From Nonomuraea wenchangensis (lineage in GTDB: Bacteria > Actinomycetota > Actinomycetes > Streptosporangiales > Streptosporangiaceae): a stretch of 64,000 nucleotides of DNA. The position numbers and the translations under genes were made by a program. Below are positions 43,152 through 52,732 of this stretch, piece by piece. The notes beneath the pieces are model-generated. The model saw only the letters and a list, made by a program, of their open reading frames with translations, had not been told where the DNA came from and did no database searches. The first letter of the stretch is position 1. The number at the start of each line of letters is the position of its first letter. The stretch is taken from assembly GCF_900111685.1 (NCBI RefSeq), contig NZ_FOHX01000003.1, forward strand, positions 62,001 through 126,000, in the 5' to 3' direction.

Positions 43152-44698
43152 GCCTGGCCTCCCTTGCCGACGAAGAGCTTCAGGCCCAGCCGGCCGTCGC
43201 CGCGTCGGCCGGTGACACCGGTGGGGTGGAAGTCGCTCATGCCGGGCCCGCCGTCGCCGTCGAGGCTGCACCCGCCGGCCTGGGCGGACAGGGCGGCGGC
43301 GTCCTCGCGGTGGGCGGCGGGCACGACGTAGCGCTCGTCGTACTTGGCGATGGCGAGCAGCCGGTACATGTCCTCCATGTCGGCGGCCGTCATCCCGGCC
43401 GACTCCAGCAGGTCCGTGGCGACGGTGCCGTCGATGGTGCGGGCCCGCATGTACGCCCGCATCGCCGACAGCTTCATCAGCACCCCGGCCACCACCTCGG
43501 TGTCGCCGGCCGAGAACAGGCTCGCCAGATACTCCAGCGGGATGCGCAGGTCGGTGATGGCGTGGAAGACGTTGTCGGGGTCGTCGGCGTCGGCGCCCAC
43601 GCCGGTGACGGCGTCGAGGACGGGCGAGAGCGGCGGGATGTACCAGACCATGGGCAGCGTCCGGTACTCCGGGTGCAGCGGCAGCGCGACCCGGTAACGC
43701 ATGGCCAGCCGGTAGATCGGGGAGCGTCGGGCCGCCTCGATCCAGTCCTCGCTGATGCCGCCGGCGCGGGCCGCGGCGATCACCGCGGGATCCTCCGGGT
43801 CGAGGAAGACCCGGCGCTGCGCCTCCAGCAGGTCGCGGGGGTCGGTGACGCGGGCGGCGTCGAGCACGGCGTCGGCGTCGTACAGGATGAGGCCGAGGTA
43901 GCGCAGCCGGCCGACGCAGGTCTCGGCGCACACGGTGGGCTGGCCGGCCTCGATGCGGGGGAAGCAGAAGGTGCACTTCTCGGCCTTGCCGGTCTTGTGG
44001 TTGACGTACACCTTCTTGTACGGGCACGACGAGACGCACATGCGCCAGCCGCGGCAGCGTTCCTGGTCCACGAGGACGATGCCGTCCTCCTCGCGCTTGT
44101 ACATGGCGCCGGACGGGCAGGCGGCGACGCAGGCCGGGTTGAGGCAGTGCTCGCAGATGCGCGGCAGGTGGAACATGAAGGTCTTGTCGAACTCCATCGC
44201 CACCTTCTCCGCCATCGCGGCGAGGTTGGGGTCGGCCGGGGCGTGCTCGGGGGCGCCGCCGAGGTCGTCCTCCCAGTTCGCGCCCCAGGTGATGGCCATG
44301 TCGCGGCCGGTGATGGCGGATTTGGGGCGGATGACCGGGGTGTGCGGTCCAGCGGGGGCGTTGATGAGGGTGTCGTAGTCGTAGGTGGCCGGCTCGTAGT
44401 AGTCGTCCAGGGTGGGCAGGTCGGGGTTGGAGAACAGGTTGAGCAGGCGCTTGATCCGGCCGCCGGCGCGGAGCTTGAGCCGGCCGCGCCCGTCGAGCTG
44501 CCAGCCGCCGTGCCAGCGGTCCTGGTCCTCGTAGCGCTTCGGGTAGCCGACGCCGGGCTTGGTCTCGACGTTGTTGAACCAGACGTACTCGACGCCGTCC
44601 CGGTTGGTCCAGGTCTGCTTGCAGGTGACCGAGCAGGTGTGGCAGCCGATGCACTTGTCCAGGTTCATGACCATGGCGACCTGTGCCATGACGCGCAT
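43148..44698 (-). CDS. narH: respiratory nitrate reductase beta subunit (iron-sulfur)
   Basis: This is the electron-transfer subunit, 516 aa, with four iron-sulfur clusters. The first Cys group is CIGCHTCSVTCKQTW, the second CEHCLNPACVAACPSGAMYK. The third, CRGWRMCVSSCPYKK, has the Trp that replaces a Cys and makes a [3Fe-4S] cluster, and a fourth is CTFCFPRIEAGQPTVCAETC. All are as in active enzymes. Its start overlaps the narG stop by one base (TGATG). Confidence 0.96.
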   Translation of the reverse strand: MRVMAQVAMVMNLDKCIGCHTCSVTCKQTWTNRDGVEYVWFNNVETKPGVGYPKRYEDQDRWHGGWQLDGRGRLKLRAGGRIKRLLNLFSNPDLPTLDDYYEPATYDYDTLINAPAGPHTPVIRPKSAITGRDMAITWGANWEDDLGGAPEHAPADPNLAAMAEKVAMEFDKTFMFHLPRICEHCLNPACVAACPSGAMYKREEDGIVLVDQERCRGWRMCVSSCPYKKVYVNHKTGKAEKCTFCFPRIEAGQPTVCAETCVGRLRYLGLILYDADAVLDAARVTDPRDLLEAQRRVFLDPEDPAVIAAARAGGISEDWIEAARRSPIYRLAMRYRVALPLHPEYRTLPMVWYIPPLSPVLDAVTGVGADADDPDNVFHAITDLRIPLEYLASLFSAGDTEVVAGVLMKLSAMRAYMRARTIDGTVATDLLESAGMTAADMEDMYRLLAIAKYDERYVVPAAHREDAAALSAQAGGCSLDGDGGPGMSDFHPTGVTGRRGDGRLGLKLFVGKGGQA

Positions 44699-47600
44699 CA
44701 GTACGTCACCTCCTGGCCCCGGCGGCGGATCACCGTGATCTCGTCACGCTGGTTGCCGGTGGGCCCGTAGTAGTTGAAGGCGTAGGTGAACTGCGCGTAC
44801 CCGCCGATGAGGTGGCTGGGCTTGAGCAGCAGCCGGGTGAGGGAGTTGTGCACGCCGCCGCGCCGGCCCGACTTCTCGGTCAGGGGGACGTTCACGTTGC
44901 GGTCCTTGGCGTGGTACATGTACACGGTCCCGGCGGGCATGCGGTGCGAGACGACGGCCCGTGCCACGACCACGCCGTTGCGGTTGTACGCCTCGATCCA
45001 GTCGTTGTCGGCCACCCCGATCCTGGCGGCGTCCTCGACGCTCATCCAGATCGTCGGCCCGCCGCGCGACAGCGCCAGCATGTAGGCGTTGTCCTGGTAC
45101 TCCGAGTGGATGGACCACTTCGAGTGCGGCGTCAGGTAGCGCACGGTGACCTCGGCCCCGTCCTGGCCGTCGCCCTGCTCGCCGTAGTGGCGGCGCATGT
45201 TGAGCGGCGGCCGGTAGGCGGGCAGCTGCTCCCCCAGCTCGATCATCCAGTCGTGGTCGAGGAAGAACTGCTGGCGGCCGGTCAGCGTGTGCCAGGGTTT
45301 GTCGCGTTCGACGTTGATGACGAAGGCGGAGTAGCGGCGTCCGCCGGTCTCGGACCCGGACCATTCGGGCGAGGTGATGACGGGCTGCGGCCTGGACCGG
45401 GTGTCGGCGAACGTGATCCGCTTGCCCTCGTGCTCGGCGGCCAGGTCGGCGAGCCGGGTGCCGGTGCGCCGCTCCAGCGTCTCGAAGCCCTGCGTGGACA
45501 GGCGGCCGTTGGTGGTGCCGGACAGCGCGAGGATGGCCTCGCACATGCGGTCGGCCGTGGCCAGGGAGACGTGGCCCTCGGGGGTGGCGCCGTTCCTGGC
45601 GCGCAGGTCGTCCAGCTCGGGCCCGACCCGGTACGTGACGCCCTTGGTGGTCAGGCCCAGCTCGGCGAAGAGCGGCCCGATGCCGCGCATCCGCTCGCCG
45701 ACGGCGGCGTAGTCGCGCTCGATCGTGACGATCTTCGGCATGGTCTTCCCGGGGATCGGCTCGCACTCGCCGTGCTTCCAGTCGCGTACGCGGCCACCGG
45801 GCTGCGCCAGCTCGTCCGGCGTGTCGTGGGCGAGCGGGACGGCGAGGACGTCGGTCCGCTTGCCGAGGTGGCGGGCGGCCAGCTCGGAGAAGGCGTCGGC
45901 GAGGCCGAGGAAGACGTCGTAGTCGGCGCGGGTCTGCCACGGCGGGGCGATGGCCGGGTTGAAGGCGTGGACGAACGGGTGCATGTCGGTCGAGGACAGG
46001 TCGTGCTTCTCGTACCAGGTGGCGGCCGGCAGCACGATGTCGGCGAACAGCGCCGTGGACGTCATGCGGAAGTCGATCGTGGTGAGCAGGTCGAGCTTGC
46101 CCTCGGTGGCCTCCTCCCGCCAGCGCACCTCGGTGGGGTGGATGCCCTCCCGGTTGCGGGTCTCGGCGTCGGCGCCGAGGAGGTGCCGCAGGAAGTACTC
46201 GTTGCCCTTGCCGGACGAGCCCAGCAGGTTGGCCCGCCAGACGGTGAGCACGCGCGGGAAGTTCGCCGGCTCGCCGGGATCCTCGGCGGCGAAGCGCAGC
46301 CGGCCGGACCTGAGCTCGTCCACCACGTGCTCGGCCACGCCGACGCCCTTCGCGGCGGCCTCGTCGGCGAGCGTGAGCGGGTTCCGGTTGAACGTCGGGT
46401 GCGACGGCAGCCAGCCCAGCCGGGCCGCCTGGGCGTTGCAGTCGGCGAACGACCGTCCCTCGAACAGGCCGTCCCCGAGCGGGCTGGACAGCTCGTCGGC
46501 CTGGATCTGCTCGTAGCGCCACTGGTCGGTGGCGAGGTACCAGAACGCCGTCCCCGCCATGTGCCGGGTCGGCCGCTGCCAGTCGAAGGCGAAGGCCAGG
46601 TGCTGGAAGCCGGTGATCGGCCGGACCTTCTCCTGGCCGACGTAGTGGCCCCAGCCGCCGCCGTTGACGCCCTGGCAGCCGGTCAGCAGCACCAGCGTCA
46701 GGAAGGCCCGGTAGATCTGGTCGGAGTGGAACCAGTGGTTGGTGCCCGCGCCCATCGCGATCATCGACCGGCCCTCGGTGACCTCGGCGTTGCGGGCGAA
46801 CTCGCGGCCGATCCTGGCGATCGTCGCGGCGGGGACCGAGGTGATCTCCTCCGCCCAGGCCGGCGTGTACGGCTGCGCCGCGTCCTCGTAGCCCTGCGGC
46901 CACTCGCCGGGCAGGTCGGCGCGCGGCACGCCGTACTGGGCCATGAGCAGGTCGAACACCGTCGTGACGAGCTTGCCGCCCACCTCGGTCGCGGGCACGC
47001 CGCGGCGCATGACCGAGCCGCCCTCGGTGGCGCCCTCGTCGAAGCGCGGCAGGTCGACCTCGACGGCGCGGCCGGCGCGGCCGAGCAGGGTCAGGGCGGG
47101 GGTGGCGCCGGCCAGGTCGAGGTTCCAGCGGCCCTCGCCCTCCTCGCCCCAGCGGAAGCCGAGCGAGCCGTTCGGGACGCGCGGCTCGCCCGTCTCCTCG
47201 TCCAGGAAGACGGTCTTGAACGCGGCGTTCTCGCCGGCGTCGTCAGTCAGGTCGGCGGCGGTCAGGAAGCGGCGCGGCACGTAGGCGTCGCCGCGCGGCT
47301 CCAGCGTCACCAGGAACGGCAGGTCGGTGTATTTCCGTACGTAGTCGGTGAAGTACGGGACCTGCCGCTCGCGGAAGAACTCGGTCAGCACCACGTGCCC
47401 CATCGCCATCGCCAGCGCGCCGTCCGTGCCCGGATGCGGCGCCAGCCAGTCGTCGGCGAACTTGACGTTGTCGGCGTAGTCGGGGCTGACCGCCACCACC
47501 TTCGTGCCCTGGTAGCGGGCCTCGGTCATGAAATGGGCGTCCGGGGTGCGGGTGACCGGGATGTTGGAGCCCCACATGATCAGGTAGCGGGAGTTCCACC

Positions 47601-48354
47601 AGTCGGCCGCCTCGGGCACGTCCGTCTGGTCGCCCCACACCTGCGGCGAGGCGATCGGCAGGTCGGCGTACCAGTCGTAGAACGACAGCAGCGTGCCGCC
47701 GATCATCGACAGGAACCGCGTCCCTGCCGCGAACGACGCCATCGACATGGCCGGGATGGGCGAGAACCCCACCACCCGGTCAGGCCCGTACTCCTTGACC
47801 GTGTGCACGTGCGCGGCGGCCATCAGCTCCAGGACCTCGTCCCACTCCGCGCGGACGAACCCGCCCTTGCCGCGGGCCCGCTTGTACGCCCGCGCCCGCT
47901 CCGGGTCGCCGGTCAGCTCCGCCCACGCCAGCACCGGGTCCCCCAGCCTGGACCTGGCCTCCCGCCACGCCTCCAGCAGCACCCCGCGCACGTACGGGTA
48001 GCGCACCCGCGACGGCGAGTAGGTGTACCAGGAGAACGACGCGCCACGGGGGCAGCCGCGCGGCTCGTACTCGGGCGACTCCGGCCCCACCGAGGGATAG
48101 TCGGTCGCCTGGTGCTCCCACGTGATGAGCCCGTCCTTGACGAACACCTGCCACGAGCACGAACCCGTGCAGTTCACGCCGTGCGTCGAGCGCACCACCT
48201 TGTCGTGCGCCCAACGGTCCCGGTAGAAGCGGTCCCAGCCGCTCGGGTCGACCTGGTGCAGGGTCCGGCCGTCGGCCGACACCTCCGACCTGGTGAAGAA
48301 CGTACGGGCGGCCAGCAGCGGCCCCATCCCGGGAACCGCATCGATGTCGGTCAT
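44698..48354 (-). CDS. narG: respiratory nitrate reductase alpha subunit (molybdopterin)
   Basis: This is the catalytic subunit that reduces nitrate to nitrite at a Mo-bisMGD centre on the cytoplasmic side, 1218 aa. The FS0 cluster region is THGVNCTGSCSW followed by EPRGCPRGASFSW. The Mo-ligand Asp lies in WGDQTDVPEAADWW. Other hallmarks are AHPGTD-type WLAPHPGTDGALAMAMGHV and NHWFHSDQIYRAFL. The ATG at 48354 follows GAGGAAGG; the frame to 48417 adds residues unlike NarG. A DosR-like box lies 72 bp upstream (48426-48439), so it is probably induced by low oxygen. Confidence 0.96.
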   Translation of the reverse strand: MTDIDAVPGMGPLLAARTFFTRSEVSADGRTLHQVDPSGWDRFYRDRWAHDKVVRSTHGVNCTGSCSWQVFVKDGLITWEHQATDYPSVGPESPEYEPRGCPRGASFSWYTYSPSRVRYPYVRGVLLEAWREARSRLGDPVLAWAELTGDPERARAYKRARGKGGFVRAEWDEVLELMAAAHVHTVKEYGPDRVVGFSPIPAMSMASFAAGTRFLSMIGGTLLSFYDWYADLPIASPQVWGDQTDVPEAADWWNSRYLIMWGSNIPVTRTPDAHFMTEARYQGTKVVAVSPDYADNVKFADDWLAPHPGTDGALAMAMGHVVLTEFFRERQVPYFTDYVRKYTDLPFLVTLEPRGDAYVPRRFLTAADLTDDAGENAAFKTVFLDEETGEPRVPNGSLGFRWGEEGEGRWNLDLAGATPALTLLGRAGRAVEVDLPRFDEGATEGGSVMRRGVPATEVGGKLVTTVFDLLMAQYGVPRADLPGEWPQGYEDAAQPYTPAWAEEITSVPAATIARIGREFARNAEVTEGRSMIAMGAGTNHWFHSDQIYRAFLTLVLLTGCQGVNGGGWGHYVGQEKVRPITGFQHLAFAFDWQRPTRHMAGTAFWYLATDQWRYEQIQADELSSPLGDGLFEGRSFADCNAQAARLGWLPSHPTFNRNPLTLADEAAAKGVGVAEHVVDELRSGRLRFAAEDPGEPANFPRVLTVWRANLLGSSGKGNEYFLRHLLGADAETRNREGIHPTEVRWREEATEGKLDLLTTIDFRMTSTALFADIVLPAATWYEKHDLSSTDMHPFVHAFNPAIAPPWQTRADYDVFLGLADAFSELAARHLGKRTDVLAVPLAHDTPDELAQPGGRVRDWKHGECEPIPGKTMPKIVTIERDYAAVGERMRGIGPLFAELGLTTKGVTYRVGPELDDLRARNGATPEGHVSLATADRMCEAILALSGTTNGRLSTQGFETLERRTGTRLADLAAEHEGKRITFADTRSRPQPVITSPEWSGSETGGRRYSAFVINVERDKPWHTLTGRQQFFLDHDWMIELGEQLPAYRPPLNMRRHYGEQGDGQDGAEVTVRYLTPHSKWSIHSEYQDNAYMLALSRGGPTIWMSVEDAARIGVADNDWIEAYNRNGVVVARAVVSHRMPAGTVYMYHAKDRNVNVPLTEKSGRRGGVHNSLTRLLLKPSHLIGGYAQFTYAFNYYGPTGNQRDEITVIRRRGQEVTY

Positions 48355-48425
48355 GGAACCTTCCTCGCCACAGGGGATACAGGGCTCACGAGGAAAGACT
48401 TCCGGCATAGGCACCATGTCGGGCA

Positions 48426-48439
48426 GGGACCAAAGTCCC
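48426..48439. promoter_or_regulatory. DosR/DevR-like box upstream of narG
   Basis: GGGACCAAAGTCCC (reverse strand GGGACTTTGGTCCC) fits the DosR consensus core GGGACYWWRGTCCC exactly. The same 17 bases, GGCAGGGACCAAAGTCC, recur upstream of narK at 52715-52731. No other match was noticed by eye in the window. Confidence 0.75.
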
Positions 48440-48460
48440 GCCTCCCAAGGCGATAGGCCC

Positions 48461-48898
48461 TCAGGTGGCTGGCAGGGCGGTGGCCAGCAGCACGACGCCC
48501 AGCGAACCCACCAGCGACGTCACCGCCATCACCCGGGCGAGCCTCGGCCGGCCCGCACCGGTCAGCCACCCGTGCGCCCCGGCGGCGGCCATGACGGCGC
48601 AGAACAGCAGCAGCTTCGCCGCCAGGATCCGGCCGTAACCAGGCTCGGCGAGCGAGGCCCACGTCACGCCCTTGTGCCAGGCGATGGCCACCCCGGTGGC
48701 GAGTTGCACCGGCAGGAACACCGCGGCGGTGAGCAGCCCGAAGCGGCGGCCCACGGCGCTCAGCACCTGGCCCCGCCGCTGCTCGTCCAGCAGCCGCCGG
48801 GCCAGGGGCAGCAGCACCAGCGACACCGAGAGCTGGCCGCCGACCCACAGCGCCGCGCCCAGCACGTGCAGGAACCGCACCACCGACCACCACGTCAT
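48461..48898 (-). CDS. CopD-family small membrane protein
   Basis: This is a 145-aa integral membrane protein with four helices. The start FLHVLGAALWVGGQLSVSLVLLPLARR and the segment GVAIAWHKGVTW fit the CopD/DUF2269-like group, which carries histidines able to bind copper or heme. Its ATG overlaps the stop of the NirK-like gene by four bases (ATGA), so it may help deliver copper to, or pass electrons to, that protein. The exact role is inferred from position. Confidence 0.75.
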   Translation of the reverse strand: MTWWSVVRFLHVLGAALWVGGQLSVSLVLLPLARRLLDEQRRGQVLSAVGRRFGLLTAAVFLPVQLATGVAIAWHKGVTWASLAEPGYGRILAAKLLLFCAVMAAAGAHGWLTGAGRPRLARVMAVTSLVGSLGVVLLATALPAT

Positions 48899-51444
48899 GA
48901 CCCGCTCACCTCGAACAGCCCGTGCGCGCCCGCCTCCGCCTGACGCATCGTGTGGTCCACCACCGGGTACTTGCCCGGCTCGGGGAAGACCAGCTCGGCG
49001 AAGCCGCCCTGCGCGGGGGCGAGGTCGAGCGTCTGCGCCCCGCCGGGGTCGCCGGATCGCAGCGCGTACGCGCCCTCCTTGTAGACCGTGTCGAACGGCG
49101 CTCCGACCACGTGCAGCGACGTGCCCGAGCTGGGCCCGGCGGCCACGGCCCACAGGCGTACGCGCTCGCCGGCCTCGGCCCGCAGCGGGGCGTGGTCGTA
49201 GCCCGCGGCGGCGCCGTTGAACATCCAGCCGTCCGGCTCGCCCGCCCGCATCTTGGCGACCTGGGCCTCGCTGCCGGGCTCGCCGAGGTAGAGCTCGCCC
49301 TGCACCAGGAGGTATTCGCGGTCCACCGGCGGCAGGCCGGGCGGGTCGATGACGACCGCGCCGTACATGCCGTTGGCGATGTGCTGCGTCATGGGCATGG
49401 TCGAGCAATGGTACAGCCAGGCCCCGGCGAACTCCGCGCGGAACCGGTACGTCAGCCGCTCCCCCGGCTGGATCGTCCGCATCGGGCCGTCCGGCGCGGT
49501 GGCCCCGGCGTGGAAGTCGATGCCGTGGCCCATCGTGCCGCCGTTGACGAACGTCACGACGAACACGTCACCGACCTTGCCGCGCAGCACCGGCCCCGGC
49601 ATGGTCCCGTTGAACGTCCACACGCGCTGCCGCACCCCGGGCGCGACCTCCTGGACGACCTTGTCGTCGGCGCGGATCTCGACGTGGTGCTCGGTGCCGC
49701 CGGGCGCGGGCCGCAGGGCGGCGTCGTACGGCATCCAGCCCGGCGACATGGGGGCGGCGAGGTCGAGGCGGGCGGGGCCGGACGGGTGCGCGGCGGCGTG
49801 GGCGGATATTTCCGTTCCTGTCGGGACGATCCGCATCGTCATGCCCGCCGCCCGATGCCCGGCCACCGTGCACCAGCCGTCCACGGCCGCGCCGAGGGCC
49901 GCCAGCTTCAGCGTCGCGCTCTGGCCGGGGGCGAGCGCCGGGGTGCGCTCGCCGGTGGCCAGGCGCAGGTCGTGGCGCTGGGCGTCGGCGTTGGTGACCC
50001 GCAACGTCAGGACCGTGCCCGGGGGCGCCTCGATCACCGCCGGGCGGATGCTCATCCCGGACAACGTCACCTCGACCGTACGGGAGCCGGTCACGGTGAC
50101 CGTGGCCGGGCCCGTACCACCCGTCGTGGCGACGACGACCGCGGCCGCCGTCAGCAGGCAACCGGCGGCCACCCCGGCCACGGCCGGCGACGATCGCCAC
50201 GACGCCGCACGGGCGCGGGTCAGTGCGGTGACCGCCAGCACGACGAACGCCGCGGCCGAGCCCAGGACGAGCGCCCAGCCCAGCAGCATCACAGGGGGCG
50301 GCACCGGCAGGACCAGCAGCGGCACCCCCACGTTGAGCGCCGCCAGCCGCACCGGCCAGCCGCGCTCCAGCAGCGCCGCGTTCTCCTTGAACCGGGCCGG
50401 CCCGCCGCCCAGCACCGCGGGCAGCAGGTGCAGCAGCGAGCCGAACAGCACCTGGGCCACGAACCCGACGAGCACCAGCGGCAGCAGCGGCTCCAGCGCC
50501 GCGGCGACCCCGGCCGCCGGGCGGGTGGCGACGACCACCGCGTTCGCGACCAGAGCCACCTCGAACCAGGCAATCGCCGCGCCCAGCATCCAGGCGGCCC
50601 CGGTGTGGGGCCGCCTGCGCCGCAGCGCGTCGGCCAGCGGCACGAGCGCCGCCAGCGCCCCCGCCGCGTACGCCACCAGCCCGGCCAGGGCCACCCACCG
50701 CCAGCCCGCCAGCAACCCGCCGGTCGCGACCGCCAGCCCGGGAACGGCCAGCCGCAGCCCCAGGCGGGAGGCCCGCCTCGTCCCGTCCGCCATGCGGGTG
50801 CGCAGCACCGTGGGCCAGAGCGTGAACAGCGTGCCGAGCACGGTCAGCCCGATCCAGCCGAACAGGTTCACGACGGCGTGCGCGGCCTGCATCCGCTCGT
50901 GGGCCGCGCCGTGCCCGACGTCCGCGGCCAGCAGCCCGCCGAGCACGCCGCCGGTGGCGAGCGCTACGGGGGCGGCGACGTACCAGCCGACGACGTGACC
51001 GAACCGGCCGGGCAGCGCCTGACGTACCAGCGTGACGAGCACGCCGGCGTGCCACAGCACCGCCCCCGCCACCAGCGCCGCGCCGGCGGCGGCGACCTGC
51101 CACGGCCCGGCCGACACCCCGGCCAGCACCGCGACCGCGCCCGCGTTGAGCAGGCCGAGCCTGGCGAGGCTGCCTCGGCCCGGCGGGGTGCGGACGCGCA
51201 GCAGCGCGACGGTGAAGTGCTCGCTCCAGATGAGGATGGCGGTGCTGATCGCGCCCAGCAGGAACACGTGGATCAGCAGCCAGCGCGGCGCCGGCAGCAC
51301 GTCGCCGACCAGCGCCGCCACCACGGTGAGGGCGAGCCAGCCGACGACGACCGCGTTCGCCCGCAGGTGCCACGAGGCGCGGGGACGCGGCGGTGGCGCG
51401 AGCGGCGGTCTGCCGCCCTCGATGCGGATGTCGACCGGACTCAC
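48895..51444 (-). CDS. membrane-cupredoxin-NirK fusion: putative copper nitrite reductase-like protein
   Basis: This 849-aa protein has three parts. Residues about 25-435 form some 12 transmembrane helices with many histidines. Residues about 445-560 form a cupredoxin (QRHDL, then WCTVAGHRAAGM). Residues about 585-849 match copper nitrite reductases. By eye all seven copper ligands of NirK are present: type 1 His640, Cys680, His688, Met693; type 2 His645, His679, His778. The catalytic Asp is Asp643 (HGIDFH). The second catalytic residue, His255 of NirK, appears to be replaced by Ala or Val (RVRLWAVAAG). It lies 16 bp after narK. Reduction of nitrite to NO is likely but not certain. Confidence 0.8.
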   Translation of the reverse strand: MSPVDIRIEGGRPPLAPPPRPRASWHLRANAVVVGWLALTVVAALVGDVLPAPRWLLIHVFLLGAISTAILIWSEHFTVALLRVRTPPGRGSLARLGLLNAGAVAVLAGVSAGPWQVAAAGAALVAGAVLWHAGVLVTLVRQALPGRFGHVVGWYVAAPVALATGGVLGGLLAADVGHGAAHERMQAAHAVVNLFGWIGLTVLGTLFTLWPTVLRTRMADGTRRASRLGLRLAVPGLAVATGGLLAGWRWVALAGLVAYAAGALAALVPLADALRRRRPHTGAAWMLGAAIAWFEVALVANAVVVATRPAAGVAAALEPLLPLVLVGFVAQVLFGSLLHLLPAVLGGGPARFKENAALLERGWPVRLAALNVGVPLLVLPVPPPVMLLGWALVLGSAAAFVVLAVTALTRARAASWRSSPAVAGVAAGCLLTAAAVVVATTGGTGPATVTVTGSRTVEVTLSGMSIRPAVIEAPPGTVLTLRVTNADAQRHDLRLATGERTPALAPGQSATLKLAALGAAVDGWCTVAGHRAAGMTMRIVPTGTEISAHAAAHPSGPARLDLAAPMSPGWMPYDAALRPAPGGTEHHVEIRADDKVVQEVAPGVRQRVWTFNGTMPGPVLRGKVGDVFVVTFVNGGTMGHGIDFHAGATAPDGPMRTIQPGERLTYRFRAEFAGAWLYHCSTMPMTQHIANGMYGAVVIDPPGLPPVDREYLLVQGELYLGEPGSEAQVAKMRAGEPDGWMFNGAAAGYDHAPLRAEAGERVRLWAVAAGPSSGTSLHVVGAPFDTVYKEGAYALRSGDPGGAQTLDLAPAQGGFAELVFPEPGKYPVVDHTMRQAEAGAHGLFEVSGS

Positions 51445-51460
51445 CTCGATGACCTCCCTG

Positions 51461-52681
51461 TCAGACGCCGGCCGGCTGGGCCGTGCGGCGGGCGGCCACC
51501 GAGCGGATCACGGTCACCGTCAGGGCCAGGGTGAGCACGGCGGTGACGGCCAGCAGCGCCAGGCCGAGCCCGTACGAGCCGAGCCGCCCGTAGACGAAGC
51601 CCATCACCAGCGGCGGGACGAACCCGCCGAGCCCGCCCGCCGCGCCGACCAGCCCCGTCACCGTGCCGACCTTGTCGGCCGGCGCGACCTGGGCGACGAG
51701 GGCGAAGGTGGCGCCGCTGCCCGCGCCGAGCGCGGCGGCCATGGTCAGGAAGGCGATCGTGCCGATCGGCATCAGCCCCGGCGTCAGCGCCTGCACCCCG
51801 GCCGAGACGGCGATGACGACGAACACGCCGGTCAGCACGGGCACGGGGCCGATCCGGTCGGACAGCCAGCCGCCGAGCGGCCGGGCCAGGACCGCCAGCA
51901 CCACGAAGCCGGCCATGCGGTTGGCGGCGTCGACCTGTTCGAGCCCGTAGCCGGTCTGGAGGTAGGCGGGCAGGTAGACGGAGAAGGCGACGTAGCCGCC
52001 GAACGCGACCGCGTACAGCACGCACGCCTGCCACGTGATCGGCAGCTTCACCGTGGCCGCCATGCGCGTCATCAGGGGCTGGGTCGCGACGCTGCGGCCG
52101 GGCGCGTCGCGCAGCACCAGCCAGGCGACGACGGCGTAGACGGCGAGCACCCCAGCGGTGATCAGGAAGGGGGTGGCCGAGCCGCCGGTGCGCACCAGGG
52201 GCACGGTGGTCAGCGCGCTGATCGCGGTGCCGCCCATCCCCGCGCCGAAGACGCCCACAGCGAAGCCGCGGCGGTGCGGCGGGAACCACGCGTTGACGAA
52301 CGGCACGCCGACGGCGAACACCGTCCCGCCGACGCCGAGGAAGAACCCGCCGACCAGCAGCGCGGCCAGCGAGGTCTGCCCGGCGACGCCGATGAACAGC
52401 ACGGGCACGATGGTGGCCGCGGAGATGAGCGGGAACATCACCCGCCCGCCAAAGCGGTCGGTCAGCGCGCCGACCGGGATGCGGCCGAGCGAGCCGACGA
52501 TCACGGGTACGGCGACCAGCAGCGCCTGCTGCCCTGCCGACAGCCCGAGCAGCTCCTTGAAACGCGGTCCCAGCGGGCTGAGCAGCGCCCACGCCCAGAA
52601 GTTCACCGCGAAGCCCAGGGTCGCCAGGCCGAGCATCAGCACGGGTACGCGCGCGTGAGGAGAGGCTGGTGCGTTCGTCAT
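51461..52681 (-). CDS. narK: nitrate/nitrite MFS transporter
   Basis: This is an inner-membrane nitrate/nitrite porter of the NNP family, 406 aa with 12 helices. Nitrate signature features are visible as GLSAGQQALLVAVPVIVGSLGRIPVGALTDRFGGR, the glycine-rich GVFGAGMGGTAISAL and GLVGAAGGLGGFVPPLVMG. The ATG at 52681 is chosen: a longer frame would cross the DosR-like box 37 bp upstream. It is the first gene of narK-nirK-like-copD and supplies narGHJI, the next operon. Confidence 0.93.
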   Translation of the reverse strand: MTNAPASPHARVPVLMLGLATLGFAVNFWAWALLSPLGPRFKELLGLSAGQQALLVAVPVIVGSLGRIPVGALTDRFGGRVMFPLISAATIVPVLFIGVAGQTSLAALLVGGFFLGVGGTVFAVGVPFVNAWFPPHRRGFAVGVFGAGMGGTAISALTTVPLVRTGGSATPFLITAGVLAVYAVVAWLVLRDAPGRSVATQPLMTRMAATVKLPITWQACVLYAVAFGGYVAFSVYLPAYLQTGYGLEQVDAANRMAGFVVLAVLARPLGGWLSDRIGPVPVLTGVFVVIAVSAGVQALTPGLMPIGTIAFLTMAAALGAGSGATFALVAQVAPADKVGTVTGLVGAAGGLGGFVPPLVMGFVYGRLGSYGLGLALLAVTAVLTLALTVTVIRSVAARRTAQPAGV

Positions 52682-52718
52682 GAACCCCAAGATCCCGCCC
52701 TCCCCGGGGTCACCGGCA

Positions 52719-52732
52719 GGGACCAAAGTCCT
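52719..52732. promoter_or_regulatory. DosR/DevR-like box upstream of narK
   Basis: GGGACCAAAGTCCT matches the box at 48426-48439 at 13 of 14 positions. It lies 37 bp upstream of the narK start. The two boxes suggest joint induction of both operons by a hypoxia response regulator encoded elsewhere. Confidence 0.7.

Noticed and set aside
44812..48456. A 1214-codon plus-strand reading frame opposite narG
   Set aside because: It is an antisense shadow caused by the high GC third-position pattern. narG on the minus strand has complete family identity.
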